This document shows, piece by piece, positions 21,152 to 32,185 of a stretch of 64,000 bases of DNA (positions are counted from its first letter, which is position 1; every line of letters starts with the position of its first letter). Below the pieces are notes generated by a model. It ran no database searches and was not told where the DNA came from. It worked only from the letters and a program-made list of their open reading frames with translations. A program made the position numbers and the translations under genes. This DNA is from Juglans regia (lineage: Eukaryota; Streptophyta; Magnoliopsida; Fagales; Juglandaceae), in assembly GCF_001411555.2 (NCBI RefSeq), contig NC_049907.1:32439734-32503733 (forward strand), read 5' to 3'.

Positions 21152-22374
21152 GCTTTCATAAGTCACTGCAGAGAGCAAGATCTGACTTCTATTGGCCTGG
21201 TATGAAAACTGAGATAAAGAAATTTATCAAGGAGTATGAAGTTTGCCAAAGAAATAAAGTTGAAAATGTTCACCCAGCTGGGTTGCTTCATCCCTTGAAA
21301 GTTCCTCAAGTAGTTTGGACTGATATATCTATGGGTTTTGTGGTGGGATTACCTATGTCTGAAGGCTACTCAGTTGTTATGGTGATTGTTGACAGGCTTT
21401 CGAAATATGTTCATTTCTTGCCTTTAAAACATCCTTTCACAACAGTTAAAGTGGCCTCAGTTTTCTTGGATCATGTTTTTAAATTACATGGCATGCCAAA
21501 ATCCATTATATCAGATCGTGGCTCTACCTTCCTCAGTTCCTTTTGGAAGGAGTTCTTCAAGTTACAAGGTGTGAATCTTCTGGCTTATTCTTCAGCATAC
21601 CATCCTCAAAGTGATGGTCAAACTGAGGCTGTAAACAAGTGTTTAGAGCAATTTTTAAGGTTCTTTTCAGGTGATAAACCAAGACAGTGATCTGAGTGGT
21701 TGGCTTTGGCTGAGTGGTGGTACAATACCAGTTTCCATACCTCTACTAAGCTCACTCCCTATGAGGCAGTTTATGGTGTCCCACCTACTCCACTTCGAGA
21801 CTATGTTCCAGGTCTCTCATCTAATCATGTTGTGGAAGAATTGTTGAAGTCTCATGAACATATATTAGACATTTTGAAGACTAATATGTTGTTGGCACAA
21901 AAGAGAATGAAATTTCAGTATGATAAACAACATACTGAGAGGACTTTTGCAGTGCGGGATTGGGTCTATTTAAGGCTTTAGCCTTATAGACAGAAGTCCT
22001 TGGCAGTGAGGAGAAACATGAAGCTGTCACCCAACTTTTTTTGTCTTTTTCAAATATTGGAAAGGATTGGACAGGTGGCTTATTGCCTTGAGTTACCTCC
22101 ACAATCACAATTACATCTTGTTTTCCACGTCTCTTGTTTAAAGAAGAAGGTTGGACAACATATTTCTCCTTTGACAACATTGCCTCCAGTGAATGTTCAA
22201 GGAGAAATTGCACCTGAGCCTCAAAATATTCTACAGCACCTTAGCAGGAAGGTGAACAACAGAGCAATGGTAGAAGTTTTAGTTCAATGGGTAGGAACTG
22301 ATGCTGACCAAGCTACGTGGGAACCTTATTGGCAACTAAGGCACTTCCCTCACCTTGTGGGCAAGGTGCTTTGA
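21152..22374 (+). pseudogene. Ty3/gypsy integrase with chromodomain
   Basis: Nearly continuous frame: end of the zinc-binding domain (SDFYWPGMKTEIKKFI, CQRNK), catalytic core (WTDISMGFVVGLPMSEGYSV, IISDRGSTFLSSFWKEFF, YHPQSDGQTEAVNKCLE), GPY/F-like C-terminal region, then a chromodomain (VLVQWVGTDADQATWEPYWQ). The first catalytic Asp, normally in SMDF, is Gly here (SMGF); the second Asp and the Glu remain. In-phase stops are TGA at about 21688 (normally Trp, before SEWL) and TAG at about 21980 (normally Gln, before PYRQ). The chromodomain in active relatives steers insertion to marked chromatin. This copy is dead. Confidence 0.92.
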
Positions 22375-22386
22375 AGGGCAGGGGTA

Positions 22387-22843
22387 TGTAAGGGTCCAGA
22401 GGTTGGGCAACATTGATGAGATTGTGTGCAGCAGTAGCTAACAACTGTTGAAGGCTCGTGGAAAGAGTCACATGCAGCAACAGAAATAAGGATGGAAAGT
22501 TAGTTTTGTTAGTTAAGGGGTTGGCAATACGACTGGTCGTGGGGAAAATGTATTCTTGTTTGTTGTTTTGGTTAATGAAGTGTAATTGAATGGTGTCGTT
22601 CCGTTAATGTAGTCTGTTAAGAAGGCACGAAACCGTGCCGTTCTATTAATTGTCAACTATAAAAGCAGAAGCTAAGAAGTAAATTAAAAGGGCATGAATT
22701 GATTCAACAGATTTTCCCTCGCATTCTCTCCTTGTTCTCTTTGTCTCTACATTCTCTTATGTAATTCACTCTCTCTCTCTACTTCTTGGATCTTCTCTCT
22801 CTAATTCTTGGTAACTCATACTCAGTGAAAGGGGCTCATTACA
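22387..22843 (+). repeat. 3' LTR of the chromovirus with polypurine tract
   Basis: Preceded by AAGGGCAGGGGTA (22374-22386) as polypurine tract. It begins TGTAAGGGTCC, contains TC-rich blocks near 22740-22805, and ends at GGGCTCATTACA. The exact end is inferred from the inverted repeat because no target duplication confirms it. Confidence 0.75.
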
Positions 22844-23117
22844 AAACATGAGCTTTATCCACCACATCCATAAACTGTGCCAGGAATAAACCATTGCTAA
22901 GATCAAAGATCTTGACTCCCTTCGGATTCCAAACCATTTGCATCATATTCTTAAAAGCCACCTTATTAACAAATTTCCTTGTCTGAAGTCTAAAAAATAA
23001 ACAACCCTCAGTCTGCACCATTGTAAATTCAAGAAAAGATTCGGTAACCTCAATCTCCTCAGATTCAACCACAGACAACTGCAACTTGTCAATATTACAT
23101 AATATATCATTTGCCAT
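22844..23117 (-). pseudogene. DUF4283-type domain, N-terminal piece
   Basis: 92-residue frame from ATG 23117 (MANDILCNIDKLQLSVVESE). It contains the DUF4283 first half: FVNKVAFKNMMQMVWNPKGV, KIFDLSNGLFLAQF, VVDKAHVL. The frame ends where the chromovirus was inserted and its C-terminal half is at 20611-20924. Such domains occur in plant L1-type ORF1 proteins, which bind the element's RNA; it could also be a stand-alone DUF4283 gene. Confidence 0.7.
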
Positions 23118-23689
23118 TACGGATGGAAAGAATGTCTACAATGTGCATATTCAAAATAACAGAACTTGTAAGTTGAAACAAGAACCAAAAACTCCGAAGT
23201 AAGCAGAACGTCCTTTTCATTTATCACACTTACTGTTATAATTAATATGCATCTTAAAATTTATATTTACCATATAAAAAATATAATAATACGTTCAACA
23301 CGACATACGTCCTTTACACGTACGCTACTACATAGCGTGTGTACATGAGTTCTTTTTTTAGCTCTGTGTATAAGCTCAAGTATATTATTAAATAAGGCTC
23401 TCTGAAAGTTTCTCTCACTTCTCTCTACCCTGCTCCCACTCTACTCTCTATATCCCCTTATTCTCTTTATGTCTATAGATTTTCATATTTTTTATCATTG
23501 TTTTTCTCTTCTAGGTCGGAAAATACCTCATATACTGCCTTTCGGTCAAATCTATTTGGTGTATTTACGGTTAGTCTATGCTAAAAGGGGTGTGTTTGTC
23601 ATTACTGTATGCTAAAAGGGGTGAAAAAGGAGCCAAACAGATTGGACTTATTTGGAAAAACAACAATCTACTTTATTATCATTCATTAT
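23118..23689. other. AT-rich spacer, no gene seen
   Basis: Only short frames, one TC-rich stretch (23400-23460) and a short repeat of TGCTAAAAGGGGTG (about 23579 and 23609). It is the flank of the copia insertion, ending in the ATTAT duplication. Confidence 0.6.
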
Positions 23690-23903
23690 TGTTAGTGTAT
23701 ATATTTGTATATTAGAATATAACTAGAATATTATATCATATCCTTAATTTCCTGTAATTATGCTAGGTTAGAATCTTTCCTTTTAGTTGTATTTCCTTAT
23801 TTGCTTTGGACATATTCAACTATATATAGGTCTCCTTTGTATAGTTTGATACACACAGAAATATACACTTCTATGATTCTCCATAATTCTCTCTGTTTAA
23901 ACA
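23690..23903 (+). repeat. 5' LTR of the copia element
   Basis: TGTTAGTGTATATATTTGTA to CTCTGTTTAAACA. It contains a TATATATAGG promoter-like box at about 23820. The PBS TGGCATCAGAGCC at 23904-23916 is a variant of the initiator-Met site. Confidence 0.9.
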
Positions 23904-24339
23904 TGGCATCAGAGCCACCATTCTGAGTTTTTTGTCCATGCAAACCGTTCCTCCGGTGTTTCTTTAATCAACATCAGCAATTGGCTTTCTCTGCACTTGA
24001 CAATAGGCTTATCATGAATTTACGTTTGGTTTTCACTCAGAATTTTGTCAAATCAGATCATAGAAGGAGTCCTAAGAATTTTATTGGCTTTTCCATGTCA
24101 AACGCTTCTCGTTCCACTGCTGAACGCACACCCATACACCGCTCCAACATTCTGCGCATAGCCCCCATGCACCCTACGTACCTCATGTGCCACACCTCAC
24201 TCCTGCAGCCCAGCCCATCCAGCCCATTTCAAGTAAGATCCTTTTTTTTTTTTTTTGGCTTTTGATTTTTGGCCCAACCCAATCATAGTCTAGGCCCACT
24301 TGGGCCAACACAGTTGACCATTGTCCTCGACCGTTGATC

Positions 24340-25155
24340 GGCAGTATATCTCACACCTCTCCCAACCTTGATACCATTGTTCGTCCTATTGATAATATTT
24401 TAGATGCTTCTAATTATAATATGTGGGCCCAAAATATGGAAGTTTTTCTTAGAGGATGAAAATTGTGGCGCTATGTTTCTGGTGATATTCTTGCACCCAA
24501 GTAACAAGACGGTGAGAGTCTTTGATGTTTTTGCTTGCCAACTTGAAGATTGGCATAGTATTCATTATAAAATCTTGTCTTGGTTCATTCATCCATAGCC
24601 TACTTCCTAAGCTTGGTAATGCTAAAGTTGCTTGGGATTTTCTTGCTAAACGATATAATTGCACTCATGATGCTTCGTTGTAGTTTCAGCTTGAGACTAA
24701 ACTTTATTAGATGCATCAAGAATCAAGTCAGTCCATTGCTGGTTTCTATTCTCAAGTTAATAATATTTGGGAACAGTTGTCTGCTACAGATCCTCAACTC
24801 AAATGTTCTGAAGACATTGAGTTGTTTGCAACTTACCGTGATCGTCGTAAATTTATGCATTTTATGATGGCACTTCTTGAGGCTTTTGAATCTACTCGGG
24901 CATCTCTTTTGCATCGCACACATCTTCCCTCTCTTGAGATTGTTGCTGAACTTATCTCATAAGAGAATCTTCGTTCAACCATGAAGATACAAACTCAGGA
25001 TTCAGTTGTTGCTGCCATCCCTAAGACTACCTTTGGGTCTTCTCTAGCCTTGAGCCGTTTTCCTTCTCAATCTTCAAAGACTATCTTCTGCAAATACTGC
25101 AAATGTCCTGGTCACTTTGTTATGGAATGTTGTAAATTGCAGAACAAAAATTAGT
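24340..25155 (+). pseudogene. Copia gag remnant with zinc knuckle
   Basis: Broken frames read NYNMWAQNMEVFLRG and, after losses, a gag core (SIAGFYSQVNNIWEQLSATD, RRKFMHFMMALLEAFESTRA, LPSLEIVAELIS) in the style of Retrotran_gag/UBN2 families. A CCHC knuckle CKYCKCPGHFVMEC (C-x2-C-x4-H-x4-C) is at about 25090-25130, closed by a stop. It is preceded by 23917-24339, which holds leader sequence and no convincing start. Several stops and one shift make it non-coding. Confidence 0.75.
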
Positions 25156-25429
25156 CTCGGGCCCCCTTGTGCAGTGACTTCAACTGCTCCTGCTCTTGAG
25201 TCTATTGCTGAGCCTTCTTAAGTGTCCACTACTCTCACTGTTGTTGACATTGAGGTATTAATTCATCAGGTTTTATCCCAGTCTTCTAGTGCTTTGTCTG
25301 TCACCTTAGGTACATCTTCTTGGTTTTTTAATTCTGCATGTTGTAATCACATGCCTCTTATTTACTTTCCAAAGCTGGGTTGATAGATAACAAGATAGTC
25401 ACTAGTCCACTTGAGTATATACTAAGCTC

Positions 25430-26095
25430 TTGGCCACTGACGATTCCCCACTTGTAGATGCAACACTTCATCGACAATTAGTTATCTCATTTATCTTACT
25501 ATCACCAGGCCTGACATTTCATATGTTGTTCATCTGGTCAGTCAATTTATGAGCGCGACTCGATCTACCCATTTTACTGCGGTTCTTCGAATTTTACGCA
25601 ACATCAAGGGTACTCGGTTTCATGGTCTGCACTTCTCATCCCACTCCTTTCTGGAGCTCCAGGCCTATTCCGATGCAGATTGGGTTGGTAATCCTACTGA
25701 TTGTCGCTCCACCACTAGCTATTGTTTCTTACTTGGTACTTCTTTGATTTCATGGCGTAGTAAGAAATAGTCCGTTGTTGCCTGTTCTAACAATGGGCTG
25801 AGTATTGTGCCCTTGCCGATACGACATCTAAACTTTTTGTGGTTACGTTGGCTTCTGAAAGATATGGGTGTTCCTCAATCAATAAGTTCTCCTCTTCACT
25901 GTGATAATTGTAGTGCCAACCAGATTGCGCACAATAATGTGTTTCATGAGCGTACCAAACATATTGAAATTGATTGTCACTTCATCCGCCACCATCTTCA
26001 GCATGGTGTCCTCCAGTTACACTCAGTTTCTTCTGAAGATAATATTGATGACATTTTTACGAAATCACATCCACTTGGTCGGTTTGGTGATCTTG
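25430..26095 (+). pseudogene. Copia RNase H remnant
   Basis: After a short protease-like remnant (SWFFNSACCNHM at about 25320) the sequence jumps to the RT tail (RPDISYVVHLVSQFM) and RNase H: LELQAYSDADWVGNP, RSTTSYCFLLGTSLISWRSKK, a stop, then DNCSANQIAHNNVFHERTKH and IEIDCHFIRHHL. The frame is split at 25770 by a TAG and a shift. The end was cut by the solo F1 LTR; the last residues resume after 26820. Confidence 0.82.
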
Positions 26096-26815
26096 TGATA
26101 TGAACCCGCGGGAATGGAATCCTTTGAACCCACAATCAATTTGAAAACTCCCCAAGAAAGCCAAAATCAAGTCAATGGATGGAGAACCTAGACCCGATGA
26201 GAACTTGTTTCAAGAATCTAGATTATATTAAAATCTAGACCCGTTGAAGAACTCGTCTCAAGAACCCAGATTACAAAGGAGGAACGCCACAAAGGTTGTG
26301 ATTTACCTTTGATAAGTTCAAAAGTTCAATTAAGAACAAGAGGAGATAAACTCAACTCACAATGAATAAATTCATCAAATATCATAAACTTATTAAAATG
26401 AGGCTACAAAGAGTATTTAAACCAAAATCTAATTAAAACCCTAACCAAAATAATCCCCCATCTTCCAAAAGTACCCCTAAGTGAACAGTGCCGCGGCTAC
26501 AGTACGGTGCTACAGTAACCATAACTCTAGTTCAATAAAATAATAACTTTCCCAACATGCCCTTGCATAGGCCCCCTTAAGTGCTTCCCATAATAAACTT
26601 AATTATTATAAACTAATAAAATAGGTCCTTTAAATGAATTAAATAAGATGAAAGCCTTCAAGTGCCCAAAACCTTTAAGTCATGTTATTGCCCTTTCCAT
26701 AGCTTATCAAATGAATCAAAGCTGAATCTTCATCCTTTAAGCCTTTCAACTTGTATTTGACCCATTTGGAACTTGCAACATATCTTTAAGATTAGGCTCA
26801 CCTTGGTTCTTATCA
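26096..26815 (-). repeat. Solo F1 LTR with TSD TCTTG
   Basis: Plus strand TGATATGAACCCGCGGG to TTGGTTCTTATCA, flanked by TCTTG at 26091-26095 and 26816-26820. One LTR with an intact duplication is the mark of recombination between the two LTRs of a former full element. It is inserted near the end of copia RNase H. Confidence 0.92.
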
Positions 26816-26864
26816 TCTTGTTTCCAAACTCCAGTTGACTTCGCCACCAAGAGTTTTAGGGGGA

Positions 26865-27078
26865 TGTTAGTGTACATATTTGTATCTTAGAATATACCTA
26901 GAATATTAGATCATATCCTTAATTTCCTGTAATTATGCTAGGTCAGAATCTTTCCTTTTAGTTGTATTTTCTTATTTGCTTTGGCCATATTCAACTATAT
27001 ATAGGCCTCCTTTGTATAGTTTGATACACACAGAAATATACACTTCTATGATTCTCTAGAATTCTCTCTGTTTCAACA
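26865..27078 (+). repeat. 3' LTR of the copia element
   Basis: Begins TGTTAGTGTACATATTTG after a GGGGGA tract and ends CTCTGTTTCAACA, followed by ATTAT. Same length as the 5' LTR. Confidence 0.9.
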
Positions 27079-27083
27079 ATTAT

Positions 27084-27221
27084 TATTCACAAATTATTTA
27101 TTATTATTTTATTACTATTCATAAATAATTTTACTACTATTTAAGATAAGTTATGAAATAGATAAGATATAGAAGTTGGCTCAGACTCCTCAAAGGAAAA
27201 GACTTCACAAGACTTAGACTC
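27084..27221. other. Short host stretch left of F2b
   Basis: AT-rich sequence ending in the GACTC target duplication. It is continued at 50900, after the F2b LTR copies, by DNA that looks like the end of a copia-type LTR. No gene. Confidence 0.55.
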
Positions 27222-29374
27222 TGATGAGTGTTTGAAAGTGCACTCTAAATACCCTATTATTAGACTAAAATGCTAAGATATGAGTAGAAATTATAGGAAT
27301 TAATTTATATGAATGAATTTATTCTTTTTTTTATTTTGAGATATTTTTAACCACAAATTTTTTTGTATTTAATTTCAAAGTTCATAAACTGAAGGGCATG
27401 CATTTTGACTTAGACGTGGGACCTAAAATCTTGATCGGTGCAAAACTGCAAGTGCACAATATCGTAATTTTATAGTAAAGTGATGAGAAGAGTATCGTTC
27501 TCAGGGATTCGTAACTTATTTTTGACAAATATCGAAATTATACTAATCTCGACTTCATTTAGAAAAATCACTAAGATTTTTGTAATTGCAAATTAAAATA
27601 AAATTAATTCAAAGAAAATGCTCAATGGAAAAGAAAGATATTGTTCAAAGATCAAATCAATGAGAAAGAAAACTTCTAGGAAATCGATTTCACCAAATTC
27701 TTCACTATACTTGACTCATCTAACTAATTGAATTTAATTCTCTATTTGTTAGCAAATCTCCAAGAACATCCAAAAGGATCTTTCGATAGTCAATTGAAAA
27801 TTATTCTTGTTCATCATTTTACACAAGAGTATGTAAGTTAATAAAGCAATAAGATCAATAATTTTAATACTACATAGGTTTATACAAGTCTTTCGATCTT
27901 TATAATTACCTATGCCGAAATATCCAAGATCTACCCTACAATTCCCTCTTTCGACAACAAATCACAAGATTAAAATCATCTAATTAATGCCCAGTTAATT
28001 AGAAGCAATAAGCTCAAAATAAATCAGACAAACATAGAAGATAATTACTTCAAATTAACATAGAAAAGTAAGCATAATTCGGAACTATATTACATCGTTT
28101 TCCTAGAATAAAGAAAATTTAGTTCATGCTAAAAATTAAATTCAACATAAACGAATTCACCATAATTTTTCTGAGAGAAGAATAGAAGAAAATGCATACT
28201 GAAAATGCTCCTCGCAATCCGCAGTGTCATCCCTCGCAAGCCGCAGTGTCTGAAATGAAAAACTTCAAAGAAATGCCTATAACGACCCGATCCTATATTT
28301 ATTTTTTTGGGGATAAAATTTGAATAATTTTATTAAACTCAATAAATGAGTTAAAGCCCATTAGAAAATTTATCGGATAGATTATTTTAGGCTTCATTAT
28401 TATTATTATCCCTCCAAACTCATGAATCCTCTTCATAATAAAAATCTTCCCTATCGGATTTTTCTTCTATCAATTTCAAACAATCCACTCACATGCACAT
28501 GCACGTCTCTTCCTTCATTTTTTCTCTAGAGTTTTCCACCATGTTTTTTTTATACACATACGAGAACTTTGATGGTTGCCGCAATAGCCCTCCATCACGT
28601 AGACTCCTCACTGTGGTAGATTTCTATTCATGCACGGTTTAGTTTGTGTCCGTCTATCTATGCATGCACGGGCTTCATCCGTTTCCTCCACATTCATGTT
28701 TCTCATCCTAGGGTTTTCCTCTTGGCTCTCAATTGGCTAGGTTTATAAATAGGTTAGGCCCTCCTCTGCATGAAAGATATAGCCACTGCCGCCAACGTCT
28801 AGATACACTCACGCACACAGAGCACCTTTCTCAAACCTCCTCCCCTCAAAACCGCAACACGTCCAGGAACACAACCTCCACCACCTTCCCTCAGTTAGTC
28901 CAACAGACCACCTTTCCCTCCACCGTAAATCCCAGAAAATAACTTCACTGCAGAATTGGTCCACGTTTTTCCTCCACACGCACAGAACCACTGCACGCCA
29001 CCGGGAACCCACTGCACCACCTTGCCAAAGCCAAGCAAACCACGTCTCAGCTCCTCCCTCTGGCCACCCCGTAGCCTAGCTAGCAGAACCACTGCACAGC
29101 CTGCCCTCAGTAAAGCCATCAAGCCGCTACCATCTTCCCCTGTTTTTAGCCCTCAAAACAGAGTAATTTCGGAGCCACTGTAGAGCCAAGCCTCCACCTT
29201 GTCAACCGTCGCTCCTCGCCGGAAATGTCCACACCTTACGGCCACAGCTCGGTTACTCTACGCCCCGGACCACCACACGTAAGTCCATCCCCCTCACGCC
29301 GTGATTCTCACTCTCCGTTCTCCCTCTATCACTCACGGCATGTATTTCTCTCGTAAACACTCTCTCACTCTTCA

Positions 29375-29398
29375 TCTCTCTCTCTCTCTCTCTCTCTC
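29375..29398. repeat. (TC)12 microsatellite
   Basis: Twelve perfect TC dinucleotides inside the C-rich block of the solo X LTR. Confidence 0.95.
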
Positions 29399-30019
29399 AG
29401 TTGCTGCCCACTCGCTGGAGTTTGCCACCGTGTCCAGCCACGAGCCGCCGTACTGTGCCGCTTCATCTCGGTGAGCATCGCACGTCTCTCTTTCTCCCGA
29501 GCCTGCTGTTTTCTCTACAATAGTAATGTATTTATTTTAGGTTTTAGTTTAGTAGTGCAATTTTGAAGAGATTACAAAAATACCCCTCTGTATTAATTTC
29601 CTAAAATGCCCATGTTCAGTACATTGTTTTCCAAAATATCCGTGCTTATTTTAAAACTAACGGGTAAGGATATTTTTAGTATTAGGAAGCATTTAGGTTT
29701 AGGAAATATAGACTATTTTAGTAGTTTAGGTTTTTAAATAAAATCACTTGTTTAATTAGAAATTTATGCAAAATACATGTTTATTTTTATAGGCGACCGA
29801 TTACGTGCCGAAAATAGTGGATTAGCATTGCAAGGTAAGTAGTATGATCATATTCTTACATGTATGTACGGTGAACTGCTTGTCTTTTTATAAAATATAT
29901 TATGCATATATGCCCTTCATTGGAAGCCCCTTTTTACGTACCCAAGACATGATAAAATTATGAAAAATCCATATTTTACGTGAAGTATTATGCATTAAGT
30001 TATTTTTGACAAATCATGA

Positions 30020-30310
30020 TTTTATGAAATGAGTTATGCATCAATAGATTTATAAAAGTCATGATTTTATGTGAAAGTTTATGAATACTGATGATCTTAT
30101 GTGATAATTTATGCATTAAAATAATTATGGGAAGTCATACATGATTTTATGTGAGAGATTATTCATAAAATTATTTATTAAATGCATGATTTTATGTAAG
30201 AGTTATTTCATAAAATTATTTATGAAATGCATGATTTTATGTGAGAGTTATTTCATAAAATTTTCTATGAAAAGTCATGAATTTATGTAAGGAAACATGT
30301 ATCACTTTAT
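30020..30310. repeat. ~45-58-bp repeat in the solo X LTR
   Basis: Several imperfect units of CATGATTTTATGTGAGAGTT, then ATTTCATAAAATTATTTATG and AAATG. It lies in the part of the LTR where the X element at 17060-17280 carries an unrelated 31-bp repeat. Confidence 0.75.
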
Positions 30311-31742
30311 TTATGAAATAAAGTGATTTCATTTGAAATCTATGATATGATATGACAAGTATGTATGCGATTTCAGTTGAAATCTATGAAATGACCAGTA
30401 TGAAAGTATGATTTATGATAAGGTATGTAATGGCCTATGTTATTATATGAAAATGGTACCTATGTTATGGGTATATTGCATTGTCAGGTCGTGCATGCTG
30501 GTAGTGCACTCAGTATCTTATGTATGGATTCCACAACCCGCGGCCTCGGGCGAAATCAGAATTTATTTAGATTCGCTAACCCTAACTCACGGGGGTCAAC
30601 AATAGGTAACGGCCTATGACAAGTGAAAGATAAGTTAATATTCATGCTCATGTTATTTATGAATGTATTTATGAATATGCACGCTTTTCAAGAAACCTTA
30701 TGTTTATTATGTTTACTGTATGATGTGTTGCTTATTGAGTATTCGACTCATTTTAGATTGTTTTTTTTATGTTTTTAAAACCCCCAGGTGATGACATTTA
30801 TGAAGATGAGACTGCAGGACAGGACTTGACTCTGGGAGGCGAGGCAGAGGCCTAGACAGATTATGCTATGACTATTTCTATGGTTTAATGTTTAAATAAA
30901 TTATTTTGATAAGCACATGAGACTTCCGTAATTTTAATAAGTGCTTCCGCAGACTTTATTTTGGATTTTCAGTATTTATTGAAATTTTTTATTTTATGGA
31001 ATTCTTTCGCATATGGCGCATTGTTAAAAAGGAAAACCTTTTATATTTAAGTTTAGTAGTAGCACACTGGCTCCTCAAAAATTCTAAAATGTCTTTATTG
31101 GGGAGTGGGGTGTTACAATGCCGCTCTGAAAAACTCCCCAATTTTGTGCTAATGATATGCTTAAATAGGGCAGGAAAGAAACCCTAATGTCTTCATATTT
31201 CCGCACACAAAATCGCCTAAATTTTAGGACTCAACTTGGCAGCTACGTACACAATTCAAGAGTTAAAATTTAGAAATTCTTATTAGGGACAACTTTGTAG
31301 CCCTTTAAGATAGCTTTCCAACGCATCAAGAATCGTACCAAGCCAATATTGGAGCGGAATGTTATGATTAAAATACTAAAGTGTGTCCATGTTGTCTGCT
31401 AGCGCATTTTGGACTCTGATCCGAATTACTCTCAAACCCCATCATTATCCTTATTTGAAAAGTCCTACACTCATTGAAAGTTCTTAGGTTGTTCCAACAT
31501 CTTACCCACTTGAAAGTCCTTTGAATTCGAATGGGTTTGGACTTGCTCTTTTATAAACTCTGGAATTAAACATAAAAATCTGCTCAGGAATATCCCAAAG
31601 TAAATAGAAACTCAATTCAAGAATACACATTAATTCCAATGATTTCTACTAACATTTTAGCATTTTACTCCAATAATAGGGTATTTAGACTAAAGTTCAA
31701 AGTTAATAAGTGATAAAATATAAGAAATTATGCAAGTCATCA

Positions 31743-32185
31743 AACACCCCCAAACTTAAAACTTTGTTTGTCCTCAAACAAAAAAAATAAAAAATAAAAG
31801 ACCACTATAGACTATAAACTTGACCGCATAGAGAAGTTCATCACTCACCAAGCCATGATCTGAATTTTGATTTCATCACTAGTATCTTGCTCTTTTAACA
31901 TCAAAGATAAAAGTAGAACATCTGAAACCAGAAGAATTCTCTCCAAACTTAACCCCATAAGTCCAATTTTCAGAAATTCTCTCTACTAATGTAGTCAAAC
32001 CAAAATCAGAGATCAAAAGATCTTTAATCAGGTTGTAATGACAGGCCACAGGGTAAGGGCTAAGAAAGAAATGGATATGGAAAATCAAAGCAAACTGGAA
32101 AAATACTTGGGTGAAAGAACAATAAAAGAGATATCCACATGATTCAAACTATAACTCTTCCTCAATGCTCATACTTGTGATATTA
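31743..32185 (-). other. 3' noncoding tract of C, left of F1-A
   Basis: Begins with the polypurine tract of C. No coding frame is supported. It ends at the TATTA duplication of F1-A and continues at 36646. Confidence 0.7.

Larger units (their letters stand above)
20925..22843 (+). mobile_element. Internally deleted chromovirus (LTR-integrase-chromodomain-LTR)
   Basis: A 5' LTR remnant starts TGTAAGGGTCCAGAGGTTGG at 20925 and is repeated at the 3' LTR (22387). At about 21151 the 5' LTR passes directly into integrase coding, so the rest of the LTR, PBS, gag, protease, RT and RNase H were lost in one deletion. LTR ends form TGTAA/TTACA. Flanking pentamers (GAATA before, AAACA after) do not match, so no target duplication is claimed. 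It lies inside the DUF4283-type frame in opposite orientation. Confidence 0.85.
23690..27078 (+). mobile_element. Ty1/copia element with TSD ATTAT, interior largely deleted
   Basis: Flanked by ATTAT at 23685-23689 and 27079-27083. Two 214-bp LTRs (23690-23903, 26865-27078) begin TGTTAGTGTA and end AACA; about a dozen differences by eye mark it as older than F1-B. A PBS TGGCATCAGAGCC adjoins the 5' LTR and TTTTAGGGGGA adjoins the 3' LTR. The interior keeps gag and the RNase H end, but integrase and RT are missing. A solo F1 LTR is inserted at 26096-26815. Confidence 0.9.
28278..31117 (+). repeat. Solo X LTR (2840 bp) with TSD ATGCC
   Basis: Starts TATAACGACCCGATCC (expected TGTAACG), ends GGGGTGTTACA, and is flanked by ATGCC at 28273-28277 and 31118-31122. 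The matching empty site is in the other C LTR at about 41083 (GAAATGCCCCTGTG). From its 5' end it has an AT-rich start, a C-rich block with CT microsatellite, a splice-donor-like GGTGAGCATC at about 29470, an AT-rich repeat region, and a GC-rich short block at about 30530-30600. I found no conserved protein. Confidence 0.9.
27432..31742 (-). repeat. 3' LTR of C (split by a solo X LTR)
   Basis: 27432-28277 plus 31118-31742, about 1.47 kb without the insertion. It matches 40233-41734 throughout, including both sides of the insertion point. A polypurine tract (minus strand TTTTAAGTTTGGGGGTGTT) adjoins it at 31743-31762. Confidence 0.87.

Noticed and set aside
20920..22848. Target duplication for the chromovirus
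   Set aside because: GAATA and AAACA differ; the 3' boundary itself is inferred only from the TGTAA/TTACA inverted repeat.
20681..23117. A functional DUF4283 host gene
   Set aside because: The frame is split by the chromovirus, has stops and a shift in the right half, and no zinc knuckle or downstream domain was found.
25807..26103. 98-residue frame starting MPLPIRHLNFLW as a separate gene
   Set aside because: It is the end of copia RNase H (DNCSANQIAH, HERTKHIEID) in a shifted frame, running into the inserted F1 LTR.
28733..29183. C-rich frames that could be read as exons of a plant gene
   Set aside because: They sit inside a solo LTR bounded by a perfect ATGCC duplication, and homologous blocks have different frames.
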